Shown here: piece after piece, positions 21,845 through 28,405 of the stretch
Numbering within the stretch: position 1 is the first letter of the stretch
How the letters are laid out: each line of letters begins with the position of its first letter
From: a virus
Virus record (IMG/VR): IMGVR_UViG_3300046460_000055
Location: 1-36,153 of that record
DNA length: 36,153 bases
Direction: 5' to 3' (one strand)
Position numbers and translations under genes: made by a program
The notes under the pieces: generated by a model
Database searches by the model: none
Seen by the model: only the letters and a program-made list of their open reading frames with translations
What the model was told of the DNA's origin: nothing

Positions 21845-23505
21845 AGCGAGACCTTATTAGCCTGCAGCTGGACCTGGGGCACGAACTCATTATCGACAAC
21901 TTTGCCGGCGGCGGTGGCACCAGTACAGGACTCGAGGCGGCATTCGGGCGCCCGGTCGATATCGCGATTAACCACGACCCCGAAGCGCTGGCCATGCACA
22001 CCATGAACCACCCGCACACGCGACACCTGTGTGAATCGGTATGGGACGTCGACCCCATCAAGGTCACGAACAACCAGCCGGTCGCGCTGGTCTGGCTGTC
22101 GCCCGACTGCAAACACTTCAGCAAGGCGAAAGGCGGAAAGCCAGTGGAAAAGCGGATCCGCGGGCTGGCCTGGGTCACGCTGCGCTGGGCGGCGAAGTGC
22201 AAGCCGCGCGTGATCATGCTGGAAAACGTCGAAGAGTTCAAAACTTGGGGCCCGCTGATCAAGGACGCCAGCGGCGAATGGAAGCCTGACCTGGCCAAGC
22301 GTGGCAAGACCTTCGACAGCTTCGTGCGCCAGTTGGAAGGCCACGGCTACAAGGTCGACCACCGCGAGCTGCGCGCCAGTGACCACGACACCCCAACGAT
22401 CCGTAAGCGGTTCTTCCTGGTCGCGCGCCGCGACGGTATCCCGATCCAGTGGCCGGCGCCGTCGCGCGGAGCGCCAGACCTGCCTGAAGTGATCGCCGGT
22501 TCTCTGCAACCCTACCGCACCGCGGCCGAGTGTATCGACTGGTCGATCCCCTGCCCTTCGATTTTCAGCCGCAAGCGCCCGCTGGCCGACAACACCCTGC
22601 GCCGCGTGGCCAAGGGCATCATGCGCTATGTGATCGAAGCGGAGAAACCGTTTATCGTCCCACACGGTCCAATGCTGGTATCGCCATTCCTGAACGAACA
22701 TGCGAACGCCAGCACGCAGCGCGTAATGCCTGCCGACGCGCCGCTGCGGACCATCTGCGCGCAGGTGAAAGGCGGCCACTTCGGGCTGGTCCAGGCCTTC
22801 CTGGCCAAGCATTACACGGGCGTCGTCGGGTCTGACCTGGACGATCCGATCGGCACCATCACCAGTTGCGACCACCACAGCCTGGTTACCGCGCACCTGA
22901 CGAAGTTTCGCACCGGGTCGACCGGCAGCGACTTGATCAACCCGATGCCGACCATTACGGCAGGCCCGAAGGAAAACCCGGCAGGCGCGCCGCATGCGCT
23001 GGGCCTGGTGACCAGCAACCTGATCAAGCTGCGCGGCACCAGCAACGCCGCCGGCCTGGACGAACCTCTGCACACGATCAGCGCGCAGGGGCAGCACCAC
23101 GCCGAAGTGCGCGCCTTCCTGATCAAGTATTACGGCGCCGACCAAGACCCGCGCCTGGACGAACCATTACACACGATCACGACCAAGCACCGCTTCGGCT
23201 TGGTGACAATCCACGGCGAGGACTACGAGATTGTCGACATTGGCCTGCGCATGCTGGCGCCGCATGAGCTCTACAAGGCGCAAGGGTTCCCGGACGGTTA
23301 TGTGATTGACGAAATCCCCGACCCGGCCCTGCTGTTCGCCAACGGACACCAGGCCGAGGGCGACCCGCTGAAACTGCCGCGCGTGAAGTTGCCGAAGTCT
23401 TCGCAGGTGCGCATGTGCGGGAACAGTGTTTGCCCACCGCTGGCCGAAGCGCTGATTCGTGCGAACTTCGCCCATGAACGCCTGATTGCCGGGATAGCAG
23501 CATGA
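21841..23505 (+). CDS. C5-cytosine DNA methyltransferase with internal repeats
   Basis: A 554-residue enzyme that transfers a methyl group from S-adenosylmethionine to cytosine. Motif I is DNFAGGGGTSTGLEAAFG (19-36). Motif IV is LSPDCKHFSKAKGG with catalytic Cys90; Asp replaces the second Pro, as in a group of phage enzymes. Motif VI is ENV (128-130), VIII TPTIRKRFFLVA (184-195), IX/X APHELYKAQGFP and GNSVCPPLAEAL. Residues 299-450 contain five repeats with a (D/E/N)-P-x-x-T-I core at 300, 335, 367, 408 and 441. TTG 21841 is the start, with GGGGAG 5 bases before it; the next in-frame ATG would delete motif I. No restriction enzyme is nearby, so self-protection or anti-restriction is likely. 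Confidence 0.92.
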   Translation: MKRDLISLQLDLGHELIIDNFAGGGGTSTGLEAAFGRPVDIAINHDPEALAMHTMNHPHTRHLCESVWDVDPIKVTNNQPVALVWLSPDCKHFSKAKGGKPVEKRIRGLAWVTLRWAAKCKPRVIMLENVEEFKTWGPLIKDASGEWKPDLAKRGKTFDSFVRQLEGHGYKVDHRELRASDHDTPTIRKRFFLVARRDGIPIQWPAPSRGAPDLPEVIAGSLQPYRTAAECIDWSIPCPSIFSRKRPLADNTLRRVAKGIMRYVIEAEKPFIVPHGPMLVSPFLNEHANASTQRVMPADAPLRTICAQVKGGHFGLVQAFLAKHYTGVVGSDLDDPIGTITSCDHHSLVTAHLTKFRTGSTGSDLINPMPTITAGPKENPAGAPHALGLVTSNLIKLRGTSNAAGLDEPLHTISAQGQHHAEVRAFLIKYYGADQDPRLDEPLHTITTKHRFGLVTIHGEDYEIVDIGLRMLAPHELYKAQGFPDGYVIDEIPDPALLFANGHQAEGDPLKLPRVKLPKSSQVRMCGNSVCPPLAEALIRANFAHERLIAGIAA

Positions 23506-23927
23506 AGCGCGGCGGACCACTCAAGCGCAAGACCCCGATGCAGCGCACCGGAACGCTGCGCACCGCCAGCGCCACTAAGACCGCCGCGCCGGCGCCGCGC
23601 AAGCGCCTGAAGGCGACACGCCCGACGATGACGCCGATTCGCCGATCGGCCAAGGGCGAAGCCTGCACCCTGATGATCCCGGGCATCTGCAACGGCGACA
23701 CCAGCACCACCGTGCTGTGCCATTCGAACCGCCTGGCCGATGGGAAGGGCATGGGCCTGAAGGCGCCCGACACCGAAGCCTGCTACGGCTGCAGCACCTG
23801 CCACGATGTTCTGGACGGTCGCCGTCCGCTGCCCAGCTGGCTGACCCGCGCCCAGCTCGAGCAGGCATTCGATCGCGCGCGGGCGACTACACAAAAAAAA
23901 CTGAAAGAGAAGGGATTGATGACATGA
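23502..23927 (+). CDS. DUF1364-family protein, probable nuclease-like Cys/His protein
   Basis: A 141-residue protein. The basic N-terminus (MKRGGPLKRKTPMQR) leads to RSAKGEACTLMIPGICNGDT, VLCHSN, KGMGLKAPDTEACYGCSTCH and DVLDGR. Paired Cys and His residues match the DUF1364 family (PF07102), suspected to have an HNH-like metal-binding fold and found beside RusA/NinG genes. It overlaps both neighbours by ATGA. Near the 3' end the gene contains eight A residues (23893-23900) that form a slippery site; a -1 shift there would read straight into RusA. DNA-junction processing is a reasonable guess from context only. Confidence 0.78.
   Translation: MKRGGPLKRKTPMQRTGTLRTASATKTAAPAPRKRLKATRPTMTPIRRSAKGEACTLMIPGICNGDTSTTVLCHSNRLADGKGMGLKAPDTEACYGCSTCHDVLDGRRPLPSWLTRAQLEQAFDRARATTQKKLKEKGLMT
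23894..23900 (+). other. Slippery heptamer A_AAA_AAA, possible -1 frameshift or transcriptional slippage site
   Basis: In the frame of the DUF1364 gene the codons are ACA CAA AAA AAA CTG, which places A_AAA_AAA exactly as in known -1 slippery sites. The -1 frame is open from before this point to the end of RusA (24409), with no stop in between. The run of eight A residues could also cause RNA polymerase slippage. Nothing besides sequence supports use of the site. Confidence 0.4.
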
Positions 23928-24409
23928 ATAAAAACGTGATCCTGGTGCTGCCGTACCCGGTGTCGGCTAACCGCTATTGGGCGACCCGCGTGGTCACGCC
24001 GAAGGGCGGCCGCGCCATGGCAATGACCTACGTGACCCCCGAGGCGAAGGAATACCAGAAGCAGGTGCTGGCCGCGGCGCGCGCGCTGGGCGTGGTGGCG
24101 CCGATCGTCGGCCGCGTACAGATCGACATTCGCCTGTACCCGCACCGCCCGCTGGACTTCGCAGCGCGCCAGCGCAAGCACGGCGCCGCCTGGTCGGACA
24201 CGGTGCAGTGCCTGGACCTGGACAACACGACGAAGGTGCTGCTGGATGCGCTGAAGGGCGTGGCCATGGAAGATGACAAGTGGGTGCGTCGCATCATCAG
24301 CGAGCGCATGGACCCCGACGAACACGGCGCCCGGGTGGTGGTGCGCGTGCTGGCGCTGGAAGTCGAACAGCCGCAGCTCGGCCTGGCCATCGAGGAAGCG
24401 ACCGCATGA
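23924..24409 (+). CDS. rusA: RusA-like Holliday junction resolvase
   Basis: A 161-residue protein. The RusA family (PF05866) cuts four-way DNA junctions with a cluster of Asp residues. Here LDLDNTTKVLLDALKG (97-112) supplies Asp98 and Asp100, and MEDDKWVRRI supplies Asp117/Asp118, the expected third site. The N-terminal LPYPVSANRYW also fits the family. ATG 23924 overlaps the previous stop by 4 bases; the frame is open further upstream, which matters for the frameshift idea. It likely clears recombination intermediates before packaging. Confidence 0.9.
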   Translation: MNKNVILVLPYPVSANRYWATRVVTPKGGRAMAMTYVTPEAKEYQKQVLAAARALGVVAPIVGRVQIDIRLYPHRPLDFAARQRKHGAAWSDTVQCLDLDNTTKVLLDALKGVAMEDDKWVRRIISERMDPDEHGARVVVRVLALEVEQPQLGLAIEEATA

Positions 24410-25371
24410 AGACCGTCACGATCGGCACCGCCACGCTGTACTGTGGCGACGCCCTGGAAATCCTGCCGACCCTGCCGAAGGTCGACGCGGTCATCACCGA
24501 CCCGCCCTACGGCGTGCTGGATGAAGAGTGGGATTCCATGTCATTCCGCGAGCTGGCGCGCTTCACGATGGGCTGGGTCTCGCAGGTCCGCGCGAAGTCG
24601 GACGTGCTGGTGTCGTTCTTCGCCGTGAACACCCGGCACGCACTGGACCCGCTGCTGCAGCTGGTCTATGAAGACTGCCGCCAACTGGTCTGGAACAAGG
24701 GCGGCGGCCGCGTCGCCGATGGTGGCCTGTTCTACGCCTTCGAACCGATCTACCTGTGCCAGCCGCGCACGACCTGGGAAGTCGTGGAACCGAAGACCCT
24801 GGCGGTCGCCCAGCTGATCACCGCCGCCCGCGAGGTTGCCGGGCTGTCGCGTGGCGCCGTCGACATGCAGGTGCGCGGGAAGAAAACCGGCCTGTGCTAC
24901 CGCTGGGAAGAGGCGGCATGCTTGCCGACCCTGGAACAGGCACACAAGCTGCGCCAGATTCTGCCGCTGGGCGACGACTTCGACCGCACCTACGCCGCCG
25001 CCGTGCTGGCGCGCGACCAGGTGGTCACCGCCGCCCGCGTCAAGACTTCGGAGAACGCCGCGCGCGCCTTGGACGTCTTCAGCTACCCGCCGACGCAGGG
25101 CGGCCCCGGGCGGCACCCGACCGAGAAGCCGGTGCCGCTGATGGGCGACCTGGTGCAGGTGGTCACCGTCCCGGGCCAGGTGGTGCTGGACCCGTTCATG
25201 GGCAGCGGCACCACCGGCGTCGCCGCGGTGCAGCTCGGGCGCCCGTTCATCGGCATCGAGCGCGACCAGGGCCACTTCGAAACCGCATGCCGGCGCATCG
25301 AACAGGCGGTGGCGCAGGGCCAGCTGTTCGCGCCCGAACAATCGAAACAAGTACAGGAATTGCTGCTATGA
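24406..25371 (+). CDS. N6-adenine/N4-cytosine DNA methyltransferase (beta class)
   Basis: A 321-residue enzyme. The catalytic motif IV TDPPYG (31-36, DPPY) comes first and the S-adenosylmethionine motif DPFMGSGTTGVAAVQLG (262-278) comes near the C-terminus: the beta-class order of PF01555. DPPY favours N6-adenine as target. HPTEKPVPLM (237-246) precedes motif I as usual. A central insert (about 131-190) with REVAGLSRGAVDMQVRGKK and RWEEAACLP is the likely target-recognition region, known from other phage orphan enzymes. It is coupled by ATGA overlaps on both sides. No endonuclease is nearby, so protection against host restriction is likely. Confidence 0.92.
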   Translation: MKTVTIGTATLYCGDALEILPTLPKVDAVITDPPYGVLDEEWDSMSFRELARFTMGWVSQVRAKSDVLVSFFAVNTRHALDPLLQLVYEDCRQLVWNKGGGRVADGGLFYAFEPIYLCQPRTTWEVVEPKTLAVAQLITAAREVAGLSRGAVDMQVRGKKTGLCYRWEEAACLPTLEQAHKLRQILPLGDDFDRTYAAAVLARDQVVTAARVKTSENAARALDVFSYPPTQGGPGRHPTEKPVPLMGDLVQVVTVPGQVVLDPFMGSGTTGVAAVQLGRPFIGIERDQGHFETACRRIEQAVAQGQLFAPEQSKQVQELLL

Positions 25372-25796
25372 ACAAACCGAAGAAAAAACGCAACAAGCCC
25401 TTCCGCCAGAAGCTGGTGGTGATGCCGCTAGGCCTGCACGACCGCCAGAAGATGGAATTCCCGGGCTACGCCGCAAGCCTGGCGCTTGGCCAGCCCTTCC
25501 TGGAAGAGCAGCACATTTACGACCTGTTGAGCAATGCCGACATGACGCGCCGGCTGGCGCCCGATGGCCACCCGCTGCTGCCGGTCGCGCAGGCCATGGT
25601 GGAAGCCGTGCGCGATATTCAGGTGCGCGCGCAGGAGCTGGGCAAGTGCGTCGTGAAGGGCGACGAACTGCGGATCCTGCGCGAGGGCGTCGGGAAAACG
25701 ATGGACTTCCTGCGCACGGTGCCGGCCGTGAAGATCGCCAGGGTGGCGCAGGAAGCTGTGGACGAATTCAACCGCACCGGCGCGCTGCGGGTTTAA
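25368..25796 (+). CDS. Conserved hypothetical early protein, 142 residues
   Basis: A very basic N-terminus (MNKPKKKRNKPFRQKLVVMP) precedes a mostly helical body (EEQHIYDLLSNADMTRRLAP, AQAMVEAVRDIQVRAQELGK, LREGVGKTMDFLRTVPAVKI). Proteins like this occur between methyltransferase and replication genes in other betaproteobacterial and gammaproteobacterial phages, without known function. It overlaps the methyltransferase stop by 4 bases and is followed by a 21-base gap with its own AGGGGA ribosome site for the initiator gene. Confidence 0.68.
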   Translation: MNKPKKKRNKPFRQKLVVMPLGLHDRQKMEFPGYAASLALGQPFLEEQHIYDLLSNADMTRRLAPDGHPLLPVAQAMVEAVRDIQVRAQELGKCVVKGDELRILREGVGKTMDFLRTVPAVKIARVAQEAVDEFNRTGALRV

Positions 25797-25817
25797 GCAA
25801 CAGGGGACCGAACAAAA

Positions 25818-26651
25818 ATGAGCATTACACTGATGACACTGGCATGGAAGACCGCTTTCCAGTCTGGCCGCAAGATGGTGCTGCTGGCGCTGTGCGACAA
25901 CGCGAGCGACGAAGGCGTGTGTTACCCGAGCGTGGCCACGCTGGTCCGGAAGTGCAGCATGGCCGAGCGCACCATTCAGGGCCACATCGCCGACCTGGAA
26001 AAGCTGGGCATTGTGCGGCGTGAATTTCGTACTGGCCGAAGCACCTACTACCACATCGACAGCAGCAAAATCTGCACCCCGCAGAATCTGCACCCCACCC
26101 CCGCAGATGCTGCACCCCCACCCCCGCAGCCATTGCACCCACCCCCTGCTGTGCTCGCACCCATAACCATCACTGAACCATCAGATGAACCACCAGTTAA
26201 CCCAACCCCTGTGGAGAAGGCGAAAAAACACCATGGGACTCCGGAAGACCACAAGGCGGCCAGCTGGATGTTCGACCTGGTGAAGCGGGTGAACCCGACC
26301 GCGCGCCCGATGAATCCCGACGTCTGGGCCAACGAAGTCCGCTTGATGCGCGAGATCGACGGCCGCACGCATGCCGAGATTTGCGAGCTGTTCCTGTGGG
26401 CTAAAAAGGATTCGTTCTGGTGCGCGAATATTCAGTCGCCCGGCAAGCTGCGCGAGAAATGGAATACCCTGGCCGAGCGCATGGCACGCAACCCGCTGGC
26501 GCCGCGGCCTGGTGGCCAGCCTGCCGCCGGCAAGTCGGTCGCCGAGCAGAACGCCGCCAACGCGGCCGAAGCGAAGCGCCTGCTGTTCGGTGGTGGCCAG
26601 GTGGACGATAATGCAGAGCAGGAAGACCCGGGAGTGATCGAACATGCGTGA
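25818..26651 (+). CDS. Replication initiator, O-like, with winged-helix N-terminus
   Basis: A 277-residue protein. The first 80 residues form a winged helix of the phage replication-initiator type (HTH_36-like): KMVLLALCDNASDEGVCYPS, TLVRKCSMAERTIQGHIADL, EKLGIVRREFRTGRSTYYHI. Next comes a Pro/His-rich linker (about 85-135) whose DNA carries the iterons listed separately, then a helical C-terminal domain (about 140-215, DHKAASWMFDLVKRVNPTAR onward). Lambda O likewise binds iterons within its own gene and recruits the helicase loader encoded next. The 3' end overlaps the following gene by 8 bases. Confidence 0.78.
   Translation: MSITLMTLAWKTAFQSGRKMVLLALCDNASDEGVCYPSVATLVRKCSMAERTIQGHIADLEKLGIVRREFRTGRSTYYHIDSSKICTPQNLHPTPADAAPPPPQPLHPPPAVLAPITITEPSDEPPVNPTPVEKAKKHHGTPEDHKAASWMFDLVKRVNPTARPMNPDVWANEVRLMREIDGRTHAEICELFLWAKKDSFWCANIQSPGKLREKWNTLAERMARNPLAPRPGGQPAAGKSVAEQNAANAAEAKRLLFGGGQVDDNAEQEDPGVIEHA
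26071..26150. repeat. Iteron cluster, putative origin of replication
   Basis: Four tandem units with core TGCACCCC: TCTGC-ACCCC-GCAGA (26071-26085), then TCTGC...GCAGA (26087-26107), GCTGC...GCAGC (26109-26130) and a degenerate TTGCACCC...CTGC (26133-26149). Three of them are bounded by 5-base inverted repeats around a C-rich centre. A less GC-rich stretch follows (26161-26210, for example CATAACCATCACTGAACC), a possible unwinding region. Placement inside the initiator gene matches lambda-type origins. Confidence 0.65.
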
Positions 26652-27459
26652 AAACGACTTTGACGAATTCGCCGCCCTGCTGCAGGCCGCCTTCGACGTG
26701 CTGGGGAAGACGCCAGCGGCCAAGGTGATCAGCCCGACCGCGCAGGCCCTGTTCTTCCAGGCGCTGGCCGAATACCCGATGCCGCAGGTCCGCGCCGCGC
26801 TGGCGGCGCACGTCAAGCGCGGCAAGTTCACGCCCACGCCGTCCGACGTCGTGGATCACATCGAGGCCAGCACCAACGGCGACGGCCGCCCCGGGCCGGA
26901 AGAGGCCTGGGCGATCGCCTTGGCCAGCCAGGACGAGCGCGACACGGTGGTGTGGACGTCGGAGACCGCGCAGGCCTGGAACATGGCGCGCCCGGTGATT
27001 GAGACCAGCGGCCCGATCACCGCCCGCAAGACCTTCACCGAGACCTACACGCGCCTGATCGCCGCAGCGCGTGCCCAGCGTCGCCCGGTGGTCTGGTCGG
27101 CCCACCTGGGCTGGGATAAGGCCCAGCAGGCGCAGGTGCTGCAGCGCGCCCAAGACCAAGGCCTGCTGCCGGCGCCCAGCGTGACCGCCTTGCTGCCGCC
27201 GCCAGAAGTGCCAGATTCGGCACTTTCCGAGGAAGGGCGCGCGCAGCTGGCCAAGGTGAAGCAGATGCTGGCCGACAGCGCTGCCGAGCGCGAACGCAAG
27301 CTGGAAGAGGCGGTCAGGACCAGGAACGAGACCGAATCCGAGTACAAGCGCAACCTGAACGAGCGAGTGCGCCAGCATCAGGCCTTCATTCGGATGACAG
27401 ACCAGGTGCAGGTGGCCCGGGCCGAAGGCGAGACCGTGCAGCAGGCCGCCGAAGGATGA
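26644..27459 (+). CDS. Replication protein, P-like helicase-loader candidate
   Basis: A 271-residue protein directly after the O-like initiator. The N-terminal 95 residues (LLQAAFDVLGKTPAAKVISP, LFFQALAEYPMPQVRAALAA, GKFTPTPSDVVDHIEAS) are of a kind seen in phage replication proteins that take the place of lambda P, which brings the host DnaB helicase to the origin. A mixed helical region follows (PGPEEAWAIALASQDERDT) and the C-terminal third is a long charged helix (EERAQL-type, then ERERKLEEAVRTRNETESEY). The assignment is mostly by position and N-terminal pattern; direct replisome-organiser function is an alternative. Confidence 0.55.
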   Translation: MRENDFDEFAALLQAAFDVLGKTPAAKVISPTAQALFFQALAEYPMPQVRAALAAHVKRGKFTPTPSDVVDHIEASTNGDGRPGPEEAWAIALASQDERDTVVWTSETAQAWNMARPVIETSGPITARKTFTETYTRLIAAARAQRRPVVWSAHLGWDKAQQAQVLQRAQDQGLLPAPSVTALLPPPEVPDSALSEEGRAQLAKVKQMLADSAAERERKLEEAVRTRNETESEYKRNLNERVRQHQAFIRMTDQVQVARAEGETVQQAAEG

Positions 27460-27668
27460 ACCGGGAACCGATACCATGCGGCGACTGTGCAAGGTTCGAC
27501 ACCGCCGCCGCCTTCTGTTCTGGTCACGATCGCCCCGAGAAGTCCGACAGCCTGCCGTGCCCCCTGTTCCTTGCGCGTGGCTCGCGTGAAGCCAGGGAGT
27601 CCGGGCGCACCAGCGCGGACCTGTTAGCCGACCTGAAGCGCCGCCACCCATCCGGCGCCCTGAAGTAG
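27456..27668 (+). CDS. Small Cys-rich protein at the end of the early operon
   Basis: A 70-residue protein. CGDCARF (Cys8, Cys11), FCSGHDRPEKS and SLPCPLF provide four Cys and a His with spacing that could bind zinc. The C-terminal half is helical and basic (SADLLADLKRRHPSG). It overlaps the previous gene by 4 bases (ATGA) and ends 10 bases before a promoter-like sequence. That is the place occupied by late regulators (Q) in lambda-like phages, though no Q family match is seen and Q is larger. Similar mini-proteins occur in other phage early operons; function unknown. Confidence 0.62.
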   Translation: MNREPIPCGDCARFDTAAAFCSGHDRPEKSDSLPCPLFLARGSREARESGRTSADLLADLKRRHPSGALK

Positions 27669-27678
27669 CACAAACCTG

Positions 27679-27708
27679 TTGACAGTAGGGAATATTCCGC
27701 CGTACATT
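27679..27708 (+). promoter_or_regulatory. Promoter-like sequence P1 upstream of a terminator
   Basis: TTGACA (27679-27684, full consensus) and TACATT (27703-27708) with an 18-base spacer. A transcript starting near 27715 would reach the terminator at 27761-27790 after only about 75 bases. Confidence 0.6.
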
Positions 27709-27760
27709 GGGCACGTCGCCGGTCCCCAGCTCTGTCGACTGTCTCCAATCCCCGCCCCCT

Positions 27761-27795
27761 AGCCCGCCCTTGCGCAAGCATCGGCGGGCTTTCTC
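27761..27795 (+). terminator. Terminator in the late leader
   Basis: Perfect 8-bp stem AGCCCGCC (27761-27768) with GGCGGGCT (27783-27790), a 14-base loop that itself holds CTTGCGCAAG, and TTTCTC after the stem. It sits after the early operon and upstream of the terminase genes. It may end early transcription, and also the short P1 transcript. Confidence 0.7.
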
Positions 27796-27822
27796 ATTCT
27801 CGGCGCAGCCGATCGCCGCATC

Positions 27823-27861
27823 TGCATAAATCGCCCTGTTTCGTGCATAAAACCCGCCCTG
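27823..27861. repeat. Two direct repeats TGCATAAA...CGCCCTG, 21 bases apart
   Basis: TGCATAAA at 27823-27830 and at 27844-27851, each followed after 1-3 bases by CGCCCTG or GCCCTG. The 21-base spacing (two helical turns) places both on the same face of the DNA, between the terminator and promoter P2. Candidate sites for a late regulator or for the small terminase. The remainder of the 296-base gap 27669-27964 shows no gene. Confidence 0.45.
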
Positions 27862-27905
27862 ATGTGTGTTTTCGCATGCTTTATCGAGGTAAACGCGCTC
27901 ATCCG

Positions 27906-27934
27906 TTGACTTTTGTTCTGGCTGGAAATACATT
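27906..27934 (+). promoter_or_regulatory. Promoter-like sequence P2 before the terminase genes
   Basis: TTGACT (27906-27911) and TACATT (27929-27934) with a 17-base spacer, ending 30 bases before ATG 27965. The -10 hexamer is identical to that of P1. It could drive the late operon directly. Confidence 0.55.
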
Positions 27935-27964
27935 CCACCGGGAATCTTGATCAGGGGAATCGAC

Positions 27965-28405
27965 ATGGGGCGCAAAACAACGTACACGGAAAAGGCAGCA
28001 AGCGAGATTTGCCGCCGCATTGCGGAAGGTGAACCGCTGCGCCAGATTTGCCGTGCTGCCCACATGCCGGCATGGCAGACCGTGTATGGATGGATAGAGG
28101 CGAACCGCACGTTTGCCGAACGCATCGCGCGTGCGCGCGAGCTGGGCTTCGACGCCATTGCCGAAGAGGCGCTCGAGATCGCCGACACGCCGCAGATCGG
28201 CGAGACCGAGGAAACCAGCGAGGACGGCAAAAAGGTCAAGCGCGAGGACATGCTGGGCCACCGCAAGCTGCAGGTAGAAACCCGCCTCAAGCTGCTGGCC
28301 AAGTGGGCGCCGAAGAAATACGGCGAGTCGATCCGCCAGGAGCTGACCGGCGCGAACGGCGGCCCGATCCAGATGCAATTCAGCGCGACGGATGCCGCCC
28401 TGTGA
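27965..28405 (+). CDS. terS: Terminase small subunit, Sf6/P22-podovirus type
   Basis: A 146-residue protein. The N-terminal helix-turn-helix (EKAASEICRRIAEGEPLRQI, CRAAHMPAWQTVYGWIEANR) is the DNA-recognition domain of this family. A helical oligomerisation region follows (FAERIARARELGFDAIAEEA) and then MLGHRKLQVETRLKLLAKWA, the conserved C-terminal pattern leading to PKKYG. It recognises the packaging start on phage DNA and regulates the large subunit. ATG 27965 has AGGGGA 7 bases upstream and is preferred over an in-frame TTG at 27947. It is coupled by GTGA to the large subunit. Confidence 0.87.
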   Translation: MGRKTTYTEKAASEICRRIAEGEPLRQICRAAHMPAWQTVYGWIEANRTFAERIARARELGFDAIAEEALEIADTPQIGETEETSEDGKKVKREDMLGHRKLQVETRLKLLAKWAPKKYGESIRQELTGANGGPIQMQFSATDAAL

